Shown piece by piece: positions 32,889-41,243 of a DNA stretch of 64,000 nucleotides. Below the pieces are notes generated by a model. That model saw only the letters and a list, made by a program, of their open reading frames with translations. It was not told where the DNA came from and did not search any database. Numbering within the stretch: position 1 is the first letter of the stretch; every line of letters begins with the position of its first letter. The position numbers and the translations under genes are program-made. The DNA comes from Planobispora rosea (GTDB lineage: Bacteria; Actinomycetota; Actinomycetes; Streptosporangiales; Streptosporangiaceae), in contig NZ_BMQP01000041.1 in the NCBI RefSeq assembly GCF_014648175.1, positions 1 through 64,000 of the forward strand. Direction: 5' to 3'.

Positions 32889-35800
32889 ATGTCCTGCGCT
32901 TCTCCCGCCCCCCTGGCATCGATGCCGCATCTGCGCCCATCCGCGCCGCACACCCGCACACCGGTGCTCCACGGCCGCGCCGCGGAGCTGGACACGCTGC
33001 GCGGCCTCGCCGCCGGCGCCCTCCTCGGCGCGGGCGGCGCGCTGCTCCTGCTGGGCGCGCCGGGAACGGGCAAGTCCGCGCTGCTCGACGCCGTCGCCGA
33101 GGCCGTCACCGGAACCACCACCGGAGCCGCTTCAGGGACCGCTTCGGGGACCGCTTCAGGGACCACTTCGGGGACCACCGCCGACGCCGTCCCCGGCGGG
33201 GAGGAGACCGGCCGCTTCCTGGTGCTGCGGGCGCGCGGCACCAGAACCGAGGAGCACCTGCCGTACGCCGGGCTGCACGCCCTGCTCCGGCCGATCGCGG
33301 GCGGGACGGCACCGCCGCTGCCCCCCGCCCAGGCCGCGGTGCTGGCACGGGCGCTGGAGCTGGGCACGGCCGACGGCGGGCTGGCGTTGCCCGCCGCGGT
33401 CCTGTCCCTGCTGCGCGCCGTGGACCGGCCGATCCTGATCTGCGCCGACGACGTCCACCTCCTCGACGCGCCCAGCCGCGAGATCCTGTTCTTCGTGGCC
33501 CGGCGCCTGGCCGGGGAGCGGATCGCGATGCTGCTCACGGCCACGGAGAAGGCCGCCGAGGAGACCGCGGAGAACGCCACGGGAAATGCCGCGGGCGATG
33601 CCGCCGAGGGGGCTCCCGGGGGCGACGGCGCCTTCCCCGGTACCTCTCACGACGCCTCCCGCGCTGTCTCCCGCCCCGCCTTCCGCGGTGTTCCCGGCGG
33701 CATCCCCGGTGACGTCCCCACGCTCGTGCTCGGCGGGCTCGACGAGGAGGCGTCCCGGCGGGTGCTCACCGATCTGGCGCCGGAGATGACCGAGGACCTG
33801 CGCGCGTCGCTGGCGCAGACCGCCCACGGCAACCCGCTGGCCCTGCGCGAGCTCGTCGGCTCGCTGACCCCCGCGCAGCTGAGCGGCACGGCCGCGCCGC
33901 CGGAGACGCCCCCGCCCGGCGGGCGGCTGTGGCGCGCGCACGCCGAGCGGCTCTCCCGGCTGCCCCGCGACACCGGCAACCTCCTGCTGCTGATCGCGGC
34001 CGACCCGGAACTGGACACGGCCACGCTCCTGCGCGCCGCCGAGCCGGGATGCGCGCTCACCGCGCTGGAGGCGGCCGAACGGGCGGGGATCATCGTCCGG
34101 CTGCCCGAGGACCGCTACGACTTCCGGGAACCGGTGGTGCGGGCGGTGGTGTACGGCGACGCCCCGGCCGCCCGGCGGCGCGCGGCGCACCTGGCCCTCA
34201 CGAGGCTCCTGAACCAGGAGCACCAGCGCCTGCGGCGGGCGTGGCACCGGGCGGCCGCGCTGGACGGGCCCGCCGAGCGGCTGGCCGACGAGCTGGTGGA
34301 GGAGCTGGCGGCCGCGCCGGCCGGCGGGCGGGGGGCGTTCCCCGAACCGTTCCGCGTCCTGGAGCGGGCCGCCGAGCTGACGACCCGTGGCGGCACCAGG
34401 GCGGCCCGCCTGGCCGCCGCCGCCCGGCACGCCTGGCACGCGGGGCTGCCGCAGCGCGCCCGGTCGCTGCTCAACCGGCTCAACCGGCTCAACTCCCTGA
34501 CGATCTCCGAGGAGGTGCGGGGGCGCGCGGAGCTGGTCCGGGGCAGCCTGGAGCTGCGCAGCGGCAAGACCGGCAGCGCCTGCGACGAACTGCTGGCGGC
34601 GGCCGAGTGGCTGCTCGACCGGGACCGGGAGGAGGCCGTGCGCGCGCTGGTGCGGGCGAGCGAGGCCAGTTACATGGCCGGCGACACCCAGCGGTTCCTG
34701 TCCATCGTGCGGCGTTCTGCCGCGTTGCGGCGCCCGGACGACCCTCCCGTCACCCAGCTGATGTTCGAGTACCTGGAGGGCATCGCGGCGACCTTCCGCG
34801 GGCACCACCGGGACGCGGCGGCGCCGCTGCGCCGCGTACTGGAGCTGGCCCCCTCGGTGGACACCCCCTCCGTGCTGGTCTGGGCCTGCGTGTCCAGCCT
34901 CCTGCTGGGCGACGACGCCCAGGCGCTGAAGCTGTCCACCAGGGCCATGGAGACCGCGCGTGCCCAGGGGGCCGTCTCCACCGTGCCGCAGGTGCTGGAG
35001 TTCCTCATCCAGGCCGAGCTCTGGCTGGGCCGCTACGCCTCCGTGGCGGCCAACGCGATGGAGGGCCTGCGCCTGGCCCAGGAGACCGGCCGGCTCAACA
35101 GCGCGGCCCAGCACCTGGCCTGGCTCGCCCTGGCCGCCGCCGTGGAGGGCGACGAGGAGACGTGCCGGATCAGGGCCGGCAGCGCGATCGAGCTGGCCGA
35201 CGCCCACGGCCTCGGCGTCGTCGGCGCGCTCGGCGGCTGGGCCCTGGCCCACCTCGACGTCGCCGCGGGCCGCCACGCCAACGCGGCCGGGAGATTGCGG
35301 GCGGTGGCCCGGGCCGACGGGACGGGCGGCCATCTCGTCATCCGGGTGATGGCGACGCCCCACTTCGTCGAGGCGGCGGCGCGGACCGGCGACCTCGAAC
35401 CCGCGCGGGCGGCCCTGGCCGTGCTGGACCGCTGGGTGGCCAGCACCGGGAGCCCCGACCGGCTGGCGCTGGCGGCGCGCTGCCACGCGCTGCTGGCGGA
35501 GCCGGGAGAGAGCGAGGAACGTTTCCGTGAGGCGCTGGACCTGCACCACCGGGGCTCCTGCGCGTTCGAGACGGCCCGCACGCAACTGCTGTTCGGCGGG
35601 GCGCTGCGCCGCAACCGGCGGCCCGGCGCGGCCAGGGAGCATCTGCACGGCGCGCTGGAGACCTTCGAGCGGTACGGTGCCCGGCTCTGGGCCGAGCAGG
35701 CGCGCAGCGAGCTGCGGGCCGCGGGAGACGCGCCGCCCCGGCCGGGGGGTCACACCCTCGTGACCGGCACGGCGGCGCCGGCGGAGGCGGCGGAGTCCCC

Positions 35801-35987
35801 GGCGGTCCAGGCGCTCACGGCGCAGCAGCTGCAGATCGCCCGGCTGGTCGCGGACGGGGCCACCAACCGGGAGGTGGCCGCCCGGCTGTTCCTGAGCCCG
35901 CGCACCGTCGAGCACCACCTGCGCAACATCTTCTCCCGGCTCGGTATCCGCTCCCGGGTCGAGCTCACCCGGCTGCTGCTCGGCTGA
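32889..35987 (+). CDS. LuxR-family ATPase transcriptional regulator (LAL type)
   Basis: 1032-residue large ATP-binding regulator. N-terminal AAA-type ATPase with Walker A LLGAPGTGKSALL (about 54-66) and Walker B-like ILICADDVHLLDA (about 180-192), a long TPR-like helical middle (about 330-920), and a C-terminal LuxR/GerE helix-turn-helix (about 976-1032: LTAQQLQIARLVADGATNREVAARLFLSPRTVEHHLRNIFSRLGI). Two low-complexity inserts, rich in Thr/Ser/Gly/Ala, occur near 73-99 and 220-255. LAL proteins usually activate adjacent metabolic operons; the divergent liv-type transporter and the downstream cutinase are the candidates here. Confidence 0.92.
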   Translation: MSCASPAPLASMPHLRPSAPHTRTPVLHGRAAELDTLRGLAAGALLGAGGALLLLGAPGTGKSALLDAVAEAVTGTTTGAASGTASGTASGTTSGTTADAVPGGEETGRFLVLRARGTRTEEHLPYAGLHALLRPIAGGTAPPLPPAQAAVLARALELGTADGGLALPAAVLSLLRAVDRPILICADDVHLLDAPSREILFFVARRLAGERIAMLLTATEKAAEETAENATGNAAGDAAEGAPGGDGAFPGTSHDASRAVSRPAFRGVPGGIPGDVPTLVLGGLDEEASRRVLTDLAPEMTEDLRASLAQTAHGNPLALRELVGSLTPAQLSGTAAPPETPPPGGRLWRAHAERLSRLPRDTGNLLLLIAADPELDTATLLRAAEPGCALTALEAAERAGIIVRLPEDRYDFREPVVRAVVYGDAPAARRRAAHLALTRLLNQEHQRLRRAWHRAAALDGPAERLADELVEELAAAPAGGRGAFPEPFRVLERAAELTTRGGTRAARLAAAARHAWHAGLPQRARSLLNRLNRLNSLTISEEVRGRAELVRGSLELRSGKTGSACDELLAAAEWLLDRDREEAVRALVRASEASYMAGDTQRFLSIVRRSAALRRPDDPPVTQLMFEYLEGIAATFRGHHRDAAAPLRRVLELAPSVDTPSVLVWACVSSLLLGDDAQALKLSTRAMETARAQGAVSTVPQVLEFLIQAELWLGRYASVAANAMEGLRLAQETGRLNSAAQHLAWLALAAAVEGDEETCRIRAGSAIELADAHGLGVVGALGGWALAHLDVAAGRHANAAGRLRAVARADGTGGHLVIRVMATPHFVEAAARTGDLEPARAALAVLDRWVASTGSPDRLALAARCHALLAEPGESEERFREALDLHHRGSCAFETARTQLLFGGALRRNRRPGAAREHLHGALETFERYGARLWAEQARSELRAAGDAPPRPGGHTLVTGTAAPAEAAESPAVQALTAQQLQIARLVADGATNREVAARLFLSPRTVEHHLRNIFSRLGIRSRVELTRLLLG
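33126..33179 (+). repeat. 12-bp tandem repeat inside the LAL gene
   Basis: About 4.5 copies of a 12-mer of the type ACCGCTTCAGGG (alternating CAGGG/CGGGG), in frame, encoding repeats of Thr-Ala-Ser-Gly between Walker A and the following strand. Likely to vary in copy number between strains. Confidence 0.75.
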
Positions 35988-36026
35988 CATGTTCTATGGG
36001 GACACGTGCCGTTCTCGGGCGAAATG

Positions 36027-36043
36027 GGTGATTTCACCGATGC
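36027..36043. promoter_or_regulatory. 17-bp site with GGTGA/TCACC palindrome, copy 2
   Basis: GGTGATTTCACCGATGC, 40 bp after the LAL stop and 159 bp before the polyester hydrolase start, inverted with respect to the copy at 32788-32804. The pair brackets the regulator gene. Confidence 0.5.
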
Positions 36044-36201
36044 ACTGAAGAACCTGACAGCGCGAAAGTATCTGCCGTCAACGTTCCGAGGGAACCGAGG
36101 CACCCCGGAGTCCCGCCGCCCCGGCGGCGCGCCGACGGGGACGGCCCTCCCCCTGCGGGGGTCGTCACCCGGTTTCCCTCCTACGGACAGGAGTACGTCA
36201 C

Positions 36202-37107
36202 GTGCAGTCACACCCCCCGATCTCAGCAAGCCGCACGGCCCGGACGCTCGCCAAGCTGACCCTCGCGCTGGCTCTCGCCGCCGGGACCGGCGCGGTCGCC
36301 CCCGTCGCCGCCCACGCCGCCGTCGGGTACGAGCGCGGCCCCAACCCGACCGAGTCCATCCTGGCCGCCACCCGCGGCCCGTTCTCCGTCTCCGACACCA
36401 ACGTCTCCTCGCTGGTCGTCAGCGGCTTCGGCGGAGGCACGATCTACTACCCGACCGACACCAGCCAGGGGACGTTCGGCGGCGTCGTCATCGCCCCCGG
36501 CTACACCGCGAGCAAGTCCAGCATGGCCTGGCTCGCCGAGCGGCTCGCCTCGCACGGGTTCGTGGTGTTCAACATCGACACCAACACGCGCTCCGACCAG
36601 CCCGACAGCCGCGGCCGGCAGATCCTGGCCGCCGCCGACTACCTGGCCGAGGACAGCAGCTCGACGGTCCGCAGCCGGCTCGACTCCAGCCGCATGGGCG
36701 TCATGGGCCACTCCATGGGCGGCGGCGGCACCCTCGCGGCGGCCGACAGCCGCCCGTCGCTGCAGGCGGCCATCCCCCTGACCCCCTGGCACCTCGACAA
36801 GACCTGGGGAGGCGTCCGGGTCCCGACGATGATCATCGGCGCCGAGAACGACTCGATCGCCTCGGTGAGCTCGCACTCCGAGCCGTTCTACAACAGCCTC
36901 TCCGCCGCCCCGGAGAAGGCCTACCTGGAGCTCAACGGCGCCAGCCACTTCGCGCCGAACAGCGACAACGACACCATCGCCAAGTACGCCATCTCGTGGA
37001 TGAAGCGCTTCGTCGACGACGACCTGCGCTACGACCAGTTCCTGTGCCCCGCTCCGGGTCGCAGCACCACCATCGAGGAGTACCGCTCCTCCTGCCCCCA
37101 CTCCTAG
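36202..37107 (+). CDS. Secreted polyester hydrolase / cutinase
   Basis: 301 residues with a Sec signal peptide ending near AHA (39). The mature sequence (YERGPNPTESILAATRGPFSVS, SGFGGGTIYYP, DSSRMGVMGHSMGGGG, AAIPLTPWHLDKTW, RFVDDDLRYDQFLCPAPG) is of the Thermobifida cutinase type that hydrolyses cutin and aromatic polyesters such as PET. Catalytic triad Ser171, Asp217, His249: the intervals of 46 and 32 match those I recall for TfCut2 (130/176/208). The substrate-wobbling Trp is Trp196 and the C-terminal disulfide pair is Cys282-Cys298. Activity on PET is inferred, not shown. GTG start with ACAGGAG nine bases upstream. Confidence 0.93.
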   Translation: MQSHPPISASRTARTLAKLTLALALAAGTGAVAPVAAHAAVGYERGPNPTESILAATRGPFSVSDTNVSSLVVSGFGGGTIYYPTDTSQGTFGGVVIAPGYTASKSSMAWLAERLASHGFVVFNIDTNTRSDQPDSRGRQILAAADYLAEDSSSTVRSRLDSSRMGVMGHSMGGGGTLAAADSRPSLQAAIPLTPWHLDKTWGGVRVPTMIIGAENDSIASVSSHSEPFYNSLSAAPEKAYLELNGASHFAPNSDNDTIAKYAISWMKRFVDDDLRYDQFLCPAPGRSTTIEEYRSSCPHS

Positions 37108-37146
37108 CGGACCGTCCCCGCGCGGGGATCGGATGATCACCGTCTG

Positions 37147-38112
37147 CTACACGGGGATCGCGTGATCACGGCGGCCGTCCTCCGGGGCGGCCGCCGTTCC
37201 GCGGTCGCGGCGGCCGGCCCGGGCCGGCCGGGCCTGCAGGACGGCGGCCGAGGACAGGACGAGCAGGCCGCCGGCGAGCTGCACCGGGGTGAGGAACTCC
37301 GCCAGGGTGAGGGCGGCCAGCGCTGTGGTGACGACCGGTTCGAAGGTCGACAGGATGGCCGCGGTGGAGGGGCCGGTGCGCCGCAGGCCCGCGAAGAAGG
37401 CGAGCATCGCCACGACGGTGGACACGACGGCGATGCACGCCAGCCAGAACCACCCCCGCGCGCCGAAGCCGAGGTCGACGCCGCCGGTGAGCAGGGCGCG
37501 GACGGCCAGGGTGAAGGTGGCTCCGGTCATCACCAGCGCGGAGAGCACGACCGGCGGCAGCCGGTGCACGACGGTGTCGGAGACCAGGATGTAGACGGTG
37601 TAGGTGATCGAGGTGCCGACGGCCAGGAGCGCGCCGAGCGGGTTGAAGTCCAGCCCGCCGCTACCGAGCAGGACGAGCAGCGTTCCGCAGGACGCGGCCA
37701 CCAGCGCGGCGGCCCGGCCGGGCGTCAGGCGGTCGCGGCCGAGCAGGACGGCCGCCACGGTGACCAGGAGCGGATAGGTGTAGAAGATCAGGGACAGCAG
37801 CGAGGCGTCCACCAGTTCCAGAGCCGAGAAGTACAGGCTCGCCTGCGCGGCGTACCCGACCGCGCCCAGCCCGACGGCCGTTCCCAGGACGCCCGCGGTC
37901 ACGCGGCCGGAATGCGGCACCGGAGCCGGGGACGGAGGGCTGTGGCGAAGACCCGGCCGCAGGAGCAGCAGAGCCGCCAGTACGGCGGCCGCCAGACCGA
38001 AGCGCACCAGCAGCAGCGCTTCGGGCGAGACGCCCGCGGAGTAGGCGAGCTTGCCGAAGATCGCCATGGCGCCGAAGCACGCCGCTGACACCAGACACAG
38101 TGCGGGACCCAT
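37147..38112 (-). CDS. EamA-family drug/metabolite transporter
   Basis: 321 residues with ten predicted transmembrane helices in two EamA repeats (first starting CLVSAACFGAMAIFGKLAYSAGVSPEALLLVRFG; second after TSITYTVYILVSDTVVH). The C-terminal tail is hydrophilic. Probably exports or imports a small metabolite. Divergent from a LysR gene, the classical arrangement for a LysR-controlled exporter. Confidence 0.9.
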   Translation of the reverse strand: MGPALCLVSAACFGAMAIFGKLAYSAGVSPEALLLVRFGLAAAVLAALLLLRPGLRHSPPSPAPVPHSGRVTAGVLGTAVGLGAVGYAAQASLYFSALELVDASLLSLIFYTYPLLVTVAAVLLGRDRLTPGRAAALVAASCGTLLVLLGSGGLDFNPLGALLAVGTSITYTVYILVSDTVVHRLPPVVLSALVMTGATFTLAVRALLTGGVDLGFGARGWFWLACIAVVSTVVAMLAFFAGLRRTGPSTAAILSTFEPVVTTALAALTLAEFLTPVQLAGGLLVLSSAAVLQARPARAGRRDRGTAAAPEDGRRDHAIPV

Positions 38113-38186
38113 GTCCCACAGGATCGTCGGCCACGACTCATCACGTCCAGCGATGATTGATGGACCTCATTCATTAGCATTTATGC

Positions 38187-39101
38187 ATGGTTACGTTCGA
38201 TCTCCACCGGCTCCGCCTCCTGCGGGAACTCGCGGAGCGCGGGACGCTGGCCGCGGTCGCGGCGGCTCTGGGGTACAGCCCGTCCGCGGTCTCGCAGCAG
38301 TTGAGCGTCCTGGAGAAGGAGACCGGCGCACGGCTGCTGGAGAAGGCCGGCCGCGGTGTGCGGCTGACCGACGCCGGACTCCTGCTGGCCCAGCACGCAG
38401 GAGTCCTGCTGGCGGCGGCCGAGGCCGCGACGGCGGACCTGGCGGCCCTGGGCGGCGAGGTCCGCGGCACCGTACGCGCTGGCGGCCTGCAGTCGGGAGC
38501 GCGCCGCCTGCTGATCCCCGCCGTGGCCCGCATGATGCCCGCGCACCCGCTGGTGCGCGTGGAGGTCTCCGAACTGGAGCTTGAGCAGGCGCTTCCGGGA
38601 CTGCGGCTGGGAGCGGTCGACCTGGTCATCAGCGACGAGTACGACGGTCACCCGCGCCCCCGGCCGGCGGGGCTGCGCTTCATGCCGTTGCACGAGGAAC
38701 CGCTCAAGCTGGTGCTCTCGCCGACGCATCCACTGGCCCGCCGGGAAGGGCCCGTCGCCCTGGCCGCGCTGCGCGAGGAGGCCTGGGTCGCCTCCGCCGC
38801 GGGCACCGGCCACCACGCCATGGTCGTGGGGACCTGCCGGTCCCTGGGAGGCTACGAACCCGATGTGCGGCACCGCTCCAACGACGCGGACATCCAGCTC
38901 GAACTCGTGCGCGCCACGGGGGCCGTCGGACTGCTGCCGGTCCTGACGTTGCCGGCGGCGGACGCGTCCCTGGCGATCCGTGACGTCGCCGAGGCCGAGA
39001 TCCGGCGCCGCCTCGTCGCGGTCACCCGGGACGGCCCGACGGCCCCCGCGCTGAGGGCGCTCCTGAGGGCTGTGACCGACCAGGTGCGCGACGTCGGCTG
39101 A
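38187..39101 (+). CDS. LysR-family transcriptional regulator
   Basis: 304 residues. HTH at 1-60 (MVTFDLHRLRLLRELAERGTLAAVAAALGYSPSAVSQQLSVLEKETGARLLEK), followed by the LysR substrate-binding domain. The 74-bp gap to the divergent transporter is AT-rich and contains repeated T-N-A patterns (ATCAATCATC and TCATTCATTAGC) suitable for LysR binding. Likely controls the EamA transporter (inference). Confidence 0.9.
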   Translation: MVTFDLHRLRLLRELAERGTLAAVAAALGYSPSAVSQQLSVLEKETGARLLEKAGRGVRLTDAGLLLAQHAGVLLAAAEAATADLAALGGEVRGTVRAGGLQSGARRLLIPAVARMMPAHPLVRVEVSELELEQALPGLRLGAVDLVISDEYDGHPRPRPAGLRFMPLHEEPLKLVLSPTHPLARREGPVALAALREEAWVASAAGTGHHAMVVGTCRSLGGYEPDVRHRSNDADIQLELVRATGAVGLLPVLTLPAADASLAIRDVAEAEIRRRLVAVTRDGPTAPALRALLRAVTDQVRDVG

Positions 39102-39104
39102 CGT

Positions 39105-39584
39105 TCAGACACGCCAGGGCATGTGCTGGAGGGTCCAGGTGTTGCCGTCCGGGTCGGCGAAACGGGCGTAGTAGACACCGCCCAGGTCCTCGACCGGCTC
39201 CACGTCCGCGCCGCGCTCGATGAGTTCCGCGCGGGCCTTGTCGATGTCGCTCACCACCAGGTGCAGGCCGCGCAACGTGCCGGCCGGCATGTCGAGGGAC
39301 TCGACGCCCTCGGTCAAAACGATCGAGCAGGCCGAGCCCGGCGGGGTGAGCTGGACGATGCGGACCCCGTCGGCGGGCCGCACGTCGACGTCCACGTGGA
39401 AGCCGAGGCGGTCGGCGTAGAAGGCCTTGGCCCGCTCGATGTCGGTGACGGGCACCGGGACGAGTTCGAGCAGGAACGCGCCGGGACGGACGGGCGGCGC
39501 GCTCTGGTCCACCGGGACGTCGGCGACGTCGGCCGGGATCTCGGTCTGCGCGGGCCGGGCCGGAGTGGACTGGGTGTCGGTCAT
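39105..39584 (-). CDS. VOC-family (glyoxalase-fold) protein
   Basis: 159 residues, one glyoxalase/bleomycin-resistance domain: LELVPVPVTDIERAKAFYADRLGFHVDVDV, LHLVVSDIDKARAELIERGADV and FADPDGNTWTLQHMP, preceded by a 38-residue Pro-rich extension. Third gene of an ArsR-SRPBCC-VOC operon; its ATG overlaps the SRPBCC stop by four bases. Metal-dependent dioxygenase, lyase or binding function cannot be distinguished. Confidence 0.88.
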   Translation of the reverse strand: MTDTQSTPARPAQTEIPADVADVPVDQSAPPVRPGAFLLELVPVPVTDIERAKAFYADRLGFHVDVDVRPADGVRIVQLTPPGSACSIVLTEGVESLDMPAGTLRGLHLVVSDIDKARAELIERGADVEPVEDLGGVYYARFADPDGNTWTLQHMPWRV

Positions 39585-40087
39585 CGCAACTCGCCTTTCA
39601 GGGTCATCTCGTCGAGCATCTCGGCGAGACGGTCGTACGCCTCGCCCGCGCCGCGTTCCATGGGGGTACGGAGCACGCCGTCGCGGATCTCCCGCGAGGG
39701 GTAGCGCACCGTGGTGGTCATCTCGGTCCGGCCGTCCCGCTCGCCGAAGACGGTCGTGACGAGAGCCTCGCCCTCCTCCCAGCCGTCGTGGATCTCGCTG
39801 TGGACCAGCCGGCCGGGCGCGTCGACCTCGTGGTAGGTCCCGCCGAGGCCCATCTCGGCGCCGTCCGGCCCGCGCGACACGAAGCGCCAGGCGCCGCCCG
39901 CACGCAGGTCGACCTCGCAGACGACGAGATGCCAGCCGCGCGCGCCGTGCCAGCGCCGCAGCAGTTCGGGACGGGTGAAGGCGTCGAAGACGAGCCGGCG
40001 GGGTGCGGCGAAGGTCCTGGTGAGCAGGAGACCGGTGCCGGACAGCGCCCGTACCGTCAGGCCTTCGCCCTGCTCCCGCGACGTCAC
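39581..40087 (-). CDS. SRPBCC (AHSA1-like) domain protein
   Basis: 168 residues in the START/AHSA1 ligand-binding fold: LLLTRTFAAPRRLVFDAFTRPELLRRWHGARGWHLVVCEVDLRAGGAWRF and AYDRLAEMLDEM. Such proteins are regularly encoded immediately downstream of ArsR-type repressors, as here (4-bp overlap with the repressor gene). Ligand unknown. Confidence 0.9.
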   Translation of the reverse strand: MTSREQGEGLTVRALSGTGLLLTRTFAAPRRLVFDAFTRPELLRRWHGARGWHLVVCEVDLRAGGAWRFVSRGPDGAEMGLGGTYHEVDAPGRLVHSEIHDGWEEGEALVTTVFGERDGRTEMTTTVRYPSREIRDGVLRTPMERGAGEAYDRLAEMLDEMTLKGELR

Positions 40088-40440
40088 GGGATGTCCCGCT
40101 CGGTGGCGTCCGGCCCGTTCTGATTGAGTTCGCCGAGCAGAGCGTCCAGCTTCTGGTAGCTCTCCTCCCAGTAGGAGCGGTAGTTCGCCAGCCAGTCCAC
40201 GGCGTCCTTGAGCGGGGCGGCCTCCAGCCGGCAGGGCCTGCGCTGCGCGTCGCGCCCGCGGGAGACCAGTCCGGCCCGTTCCAGCACCCGCAGGTGCTTG
40301 GAGATGCCCGGCTGGGTCATCGCGAACGGCGCGGCCAGTTCGGTCACCGTGGCCTCGCCCTCCCTCAGCCGGGCCAGGATCGCCCGCCGGGTCGGGTCGG
40401 CCAGTGCGGCGAACGTCGCGTCCAGAACATCGGCAGCCAT
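40084..40440 (-). CDS. ArsR-family HTH repressor
   Basis: 118 residues, single winged-helix domain: ALADPTRRAILARLREGEATVTELAAPFAMTQPGISKHLRVLERAGLVSRGRDAQRRPCRLEAAPL. No metal-binding cysteine motif (ELCVCDL) is present, so it is of the non-metal ArsR type linked to SRPBCC proteins. ATG 40440 is preferred to 40446: GAAAGG lies eight bases before the former and only two before the latter. An operator overlaps its promoter. Confidence 0.9.
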   Translation of the reverse strand: MAADVLDATFAALADPTRRAILARLREGEATVTELAAPFAMTQPGISKHLRVLERAGLVSRGRDAQRRPCRLEAAPLKDAVDWLANYRSYWEESYQKLDALLGELNQNGPDATERDIP

Positions 40441-40460
40441 GTTCATTACCTTTCGGATTT

Positions 40461-40476
40461 ATAACCAGATGGTTTT
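40461..40476. promoter_or_regulatory. Operator of the ArsR operon
   Basis: Inverted repeat AACCA-GA-TGGTT (40463-40474) flanked by AT-rich bases, 23 bp upstream of the ArsR start. This form is typical of ArsR/SRPBCC operons and implies autoregulation. Confidence 0.6.
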
Positions 40477-40586
40477 ATATCGTGCCGGGTTCGATCATGT
40501 CAAGGAACCGGCCCGGGTGCCCCGGACGAGAACGCCCAGCGAGCCGGTGCAAGGCGTGTACAAGTGGGCTCCGGCATCGTGGAGCC

Positions 40587-41243
40587 ATGAGGAAGAACCG
40601 CCGTGGAGGCACGAACAGGCTCCGCCGGTACGGCACGAGCCGGGGTCACGCCGGAGGCGCCGGCGAAAACACGGGCACCGGCGTCGGCGAGGCGCGCACC
40701 GGACAGACCGGCGACCGTCCGGCCGCGGCCGCCGTCTCCACGAAGCGGGCCCCCGGGCCGATCGGGATGATCGTGCTGATTCTGCTGTGGGCGGGCGCGT
40801 TCCTGGTGCCGATCCCCCTGTCCGTGCCGGGCATCCGGCTGGCGGCGGGCGGCGTCGGCACACCCGGGACGCTCACCGTGGAGGTGTGCGTGCACATCAG
40901 CCGGAGCGACGACGACTGCGAGGGCACGTTCGTGCCCGACGACGGCGGCCCGGCGCTCAGGGTCTCCGCCCCGCCCCACCTGGAGGCGGGCGACGAGATA
41001 CCGGCTCAGCTCACTCCCGAGGGCGACCGGGCGGCGCAGGCGGGACTGCGCGGCGTGCTCGGCTCACTGATCCTGCCCTTCCTGTGCGTCGGAGGGCTCG
41101 GCTTCCTGCCGTACGTCATCCTCTACTCGGCCTCCCGCGCCACCCGCCGCCACCTGCGCACGGCGGCGATCGCGGGCGGGGTGGCGACCGCCGTCTCAGC
41201 AGCGGGCATGGCCGCCGGGCTCATCGCGGTCTACTCCACCTGA
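40587..41243 (+). CDS. Membrane protein of unknown function
   Basis: 218 residues: a basic, Gly-rich N terminus, a transmembrane helix (about 57-78, IGMIVLILLWAGAFLVPIPL), an extracytoplasmic segment with two cysteines (VEVCVHISRSDDDCEGTF), and two C-terminal helices (about 155-180, 195-215). No family recognised. Its 3' end overlaps the convergent response regulator gene by 13 bp. Two cysteines suggest an external disulfide. Confidence 0.7.
   Translation: MRKNRRGGTNRLRRYGTSRGHAGGAGENTGTGVGEARTGQTGDRPAAAAVSTKRAPGPIGMIVLILLWAGAFLVPIPLSVPGIRLAAGGVGTPGTLTVEVCVHISRSDDDCEGTFVPDDGGPALRVSAPPHLEAGDEIPAQLTPEGDRAAQAGLRGVLGSLILPFLCVGGLGFLPYVILYSASRATRRHLRTAAIAGGVATAVSAAGMAAGLIAVYST

Noticed and set aside
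30064..33438. 1124-codon plus-strand open frame across the liv operon
   Set aside because: Spans four minus-strand genes with intact Walker motifs; product is Arg/Pro/Ser-rich noise.
33156..35990. 944-codon open frame opposite the LAL gene
   Set aside because: Low-complexity antisense product; the plus strand has Walker and LuxR motifs.
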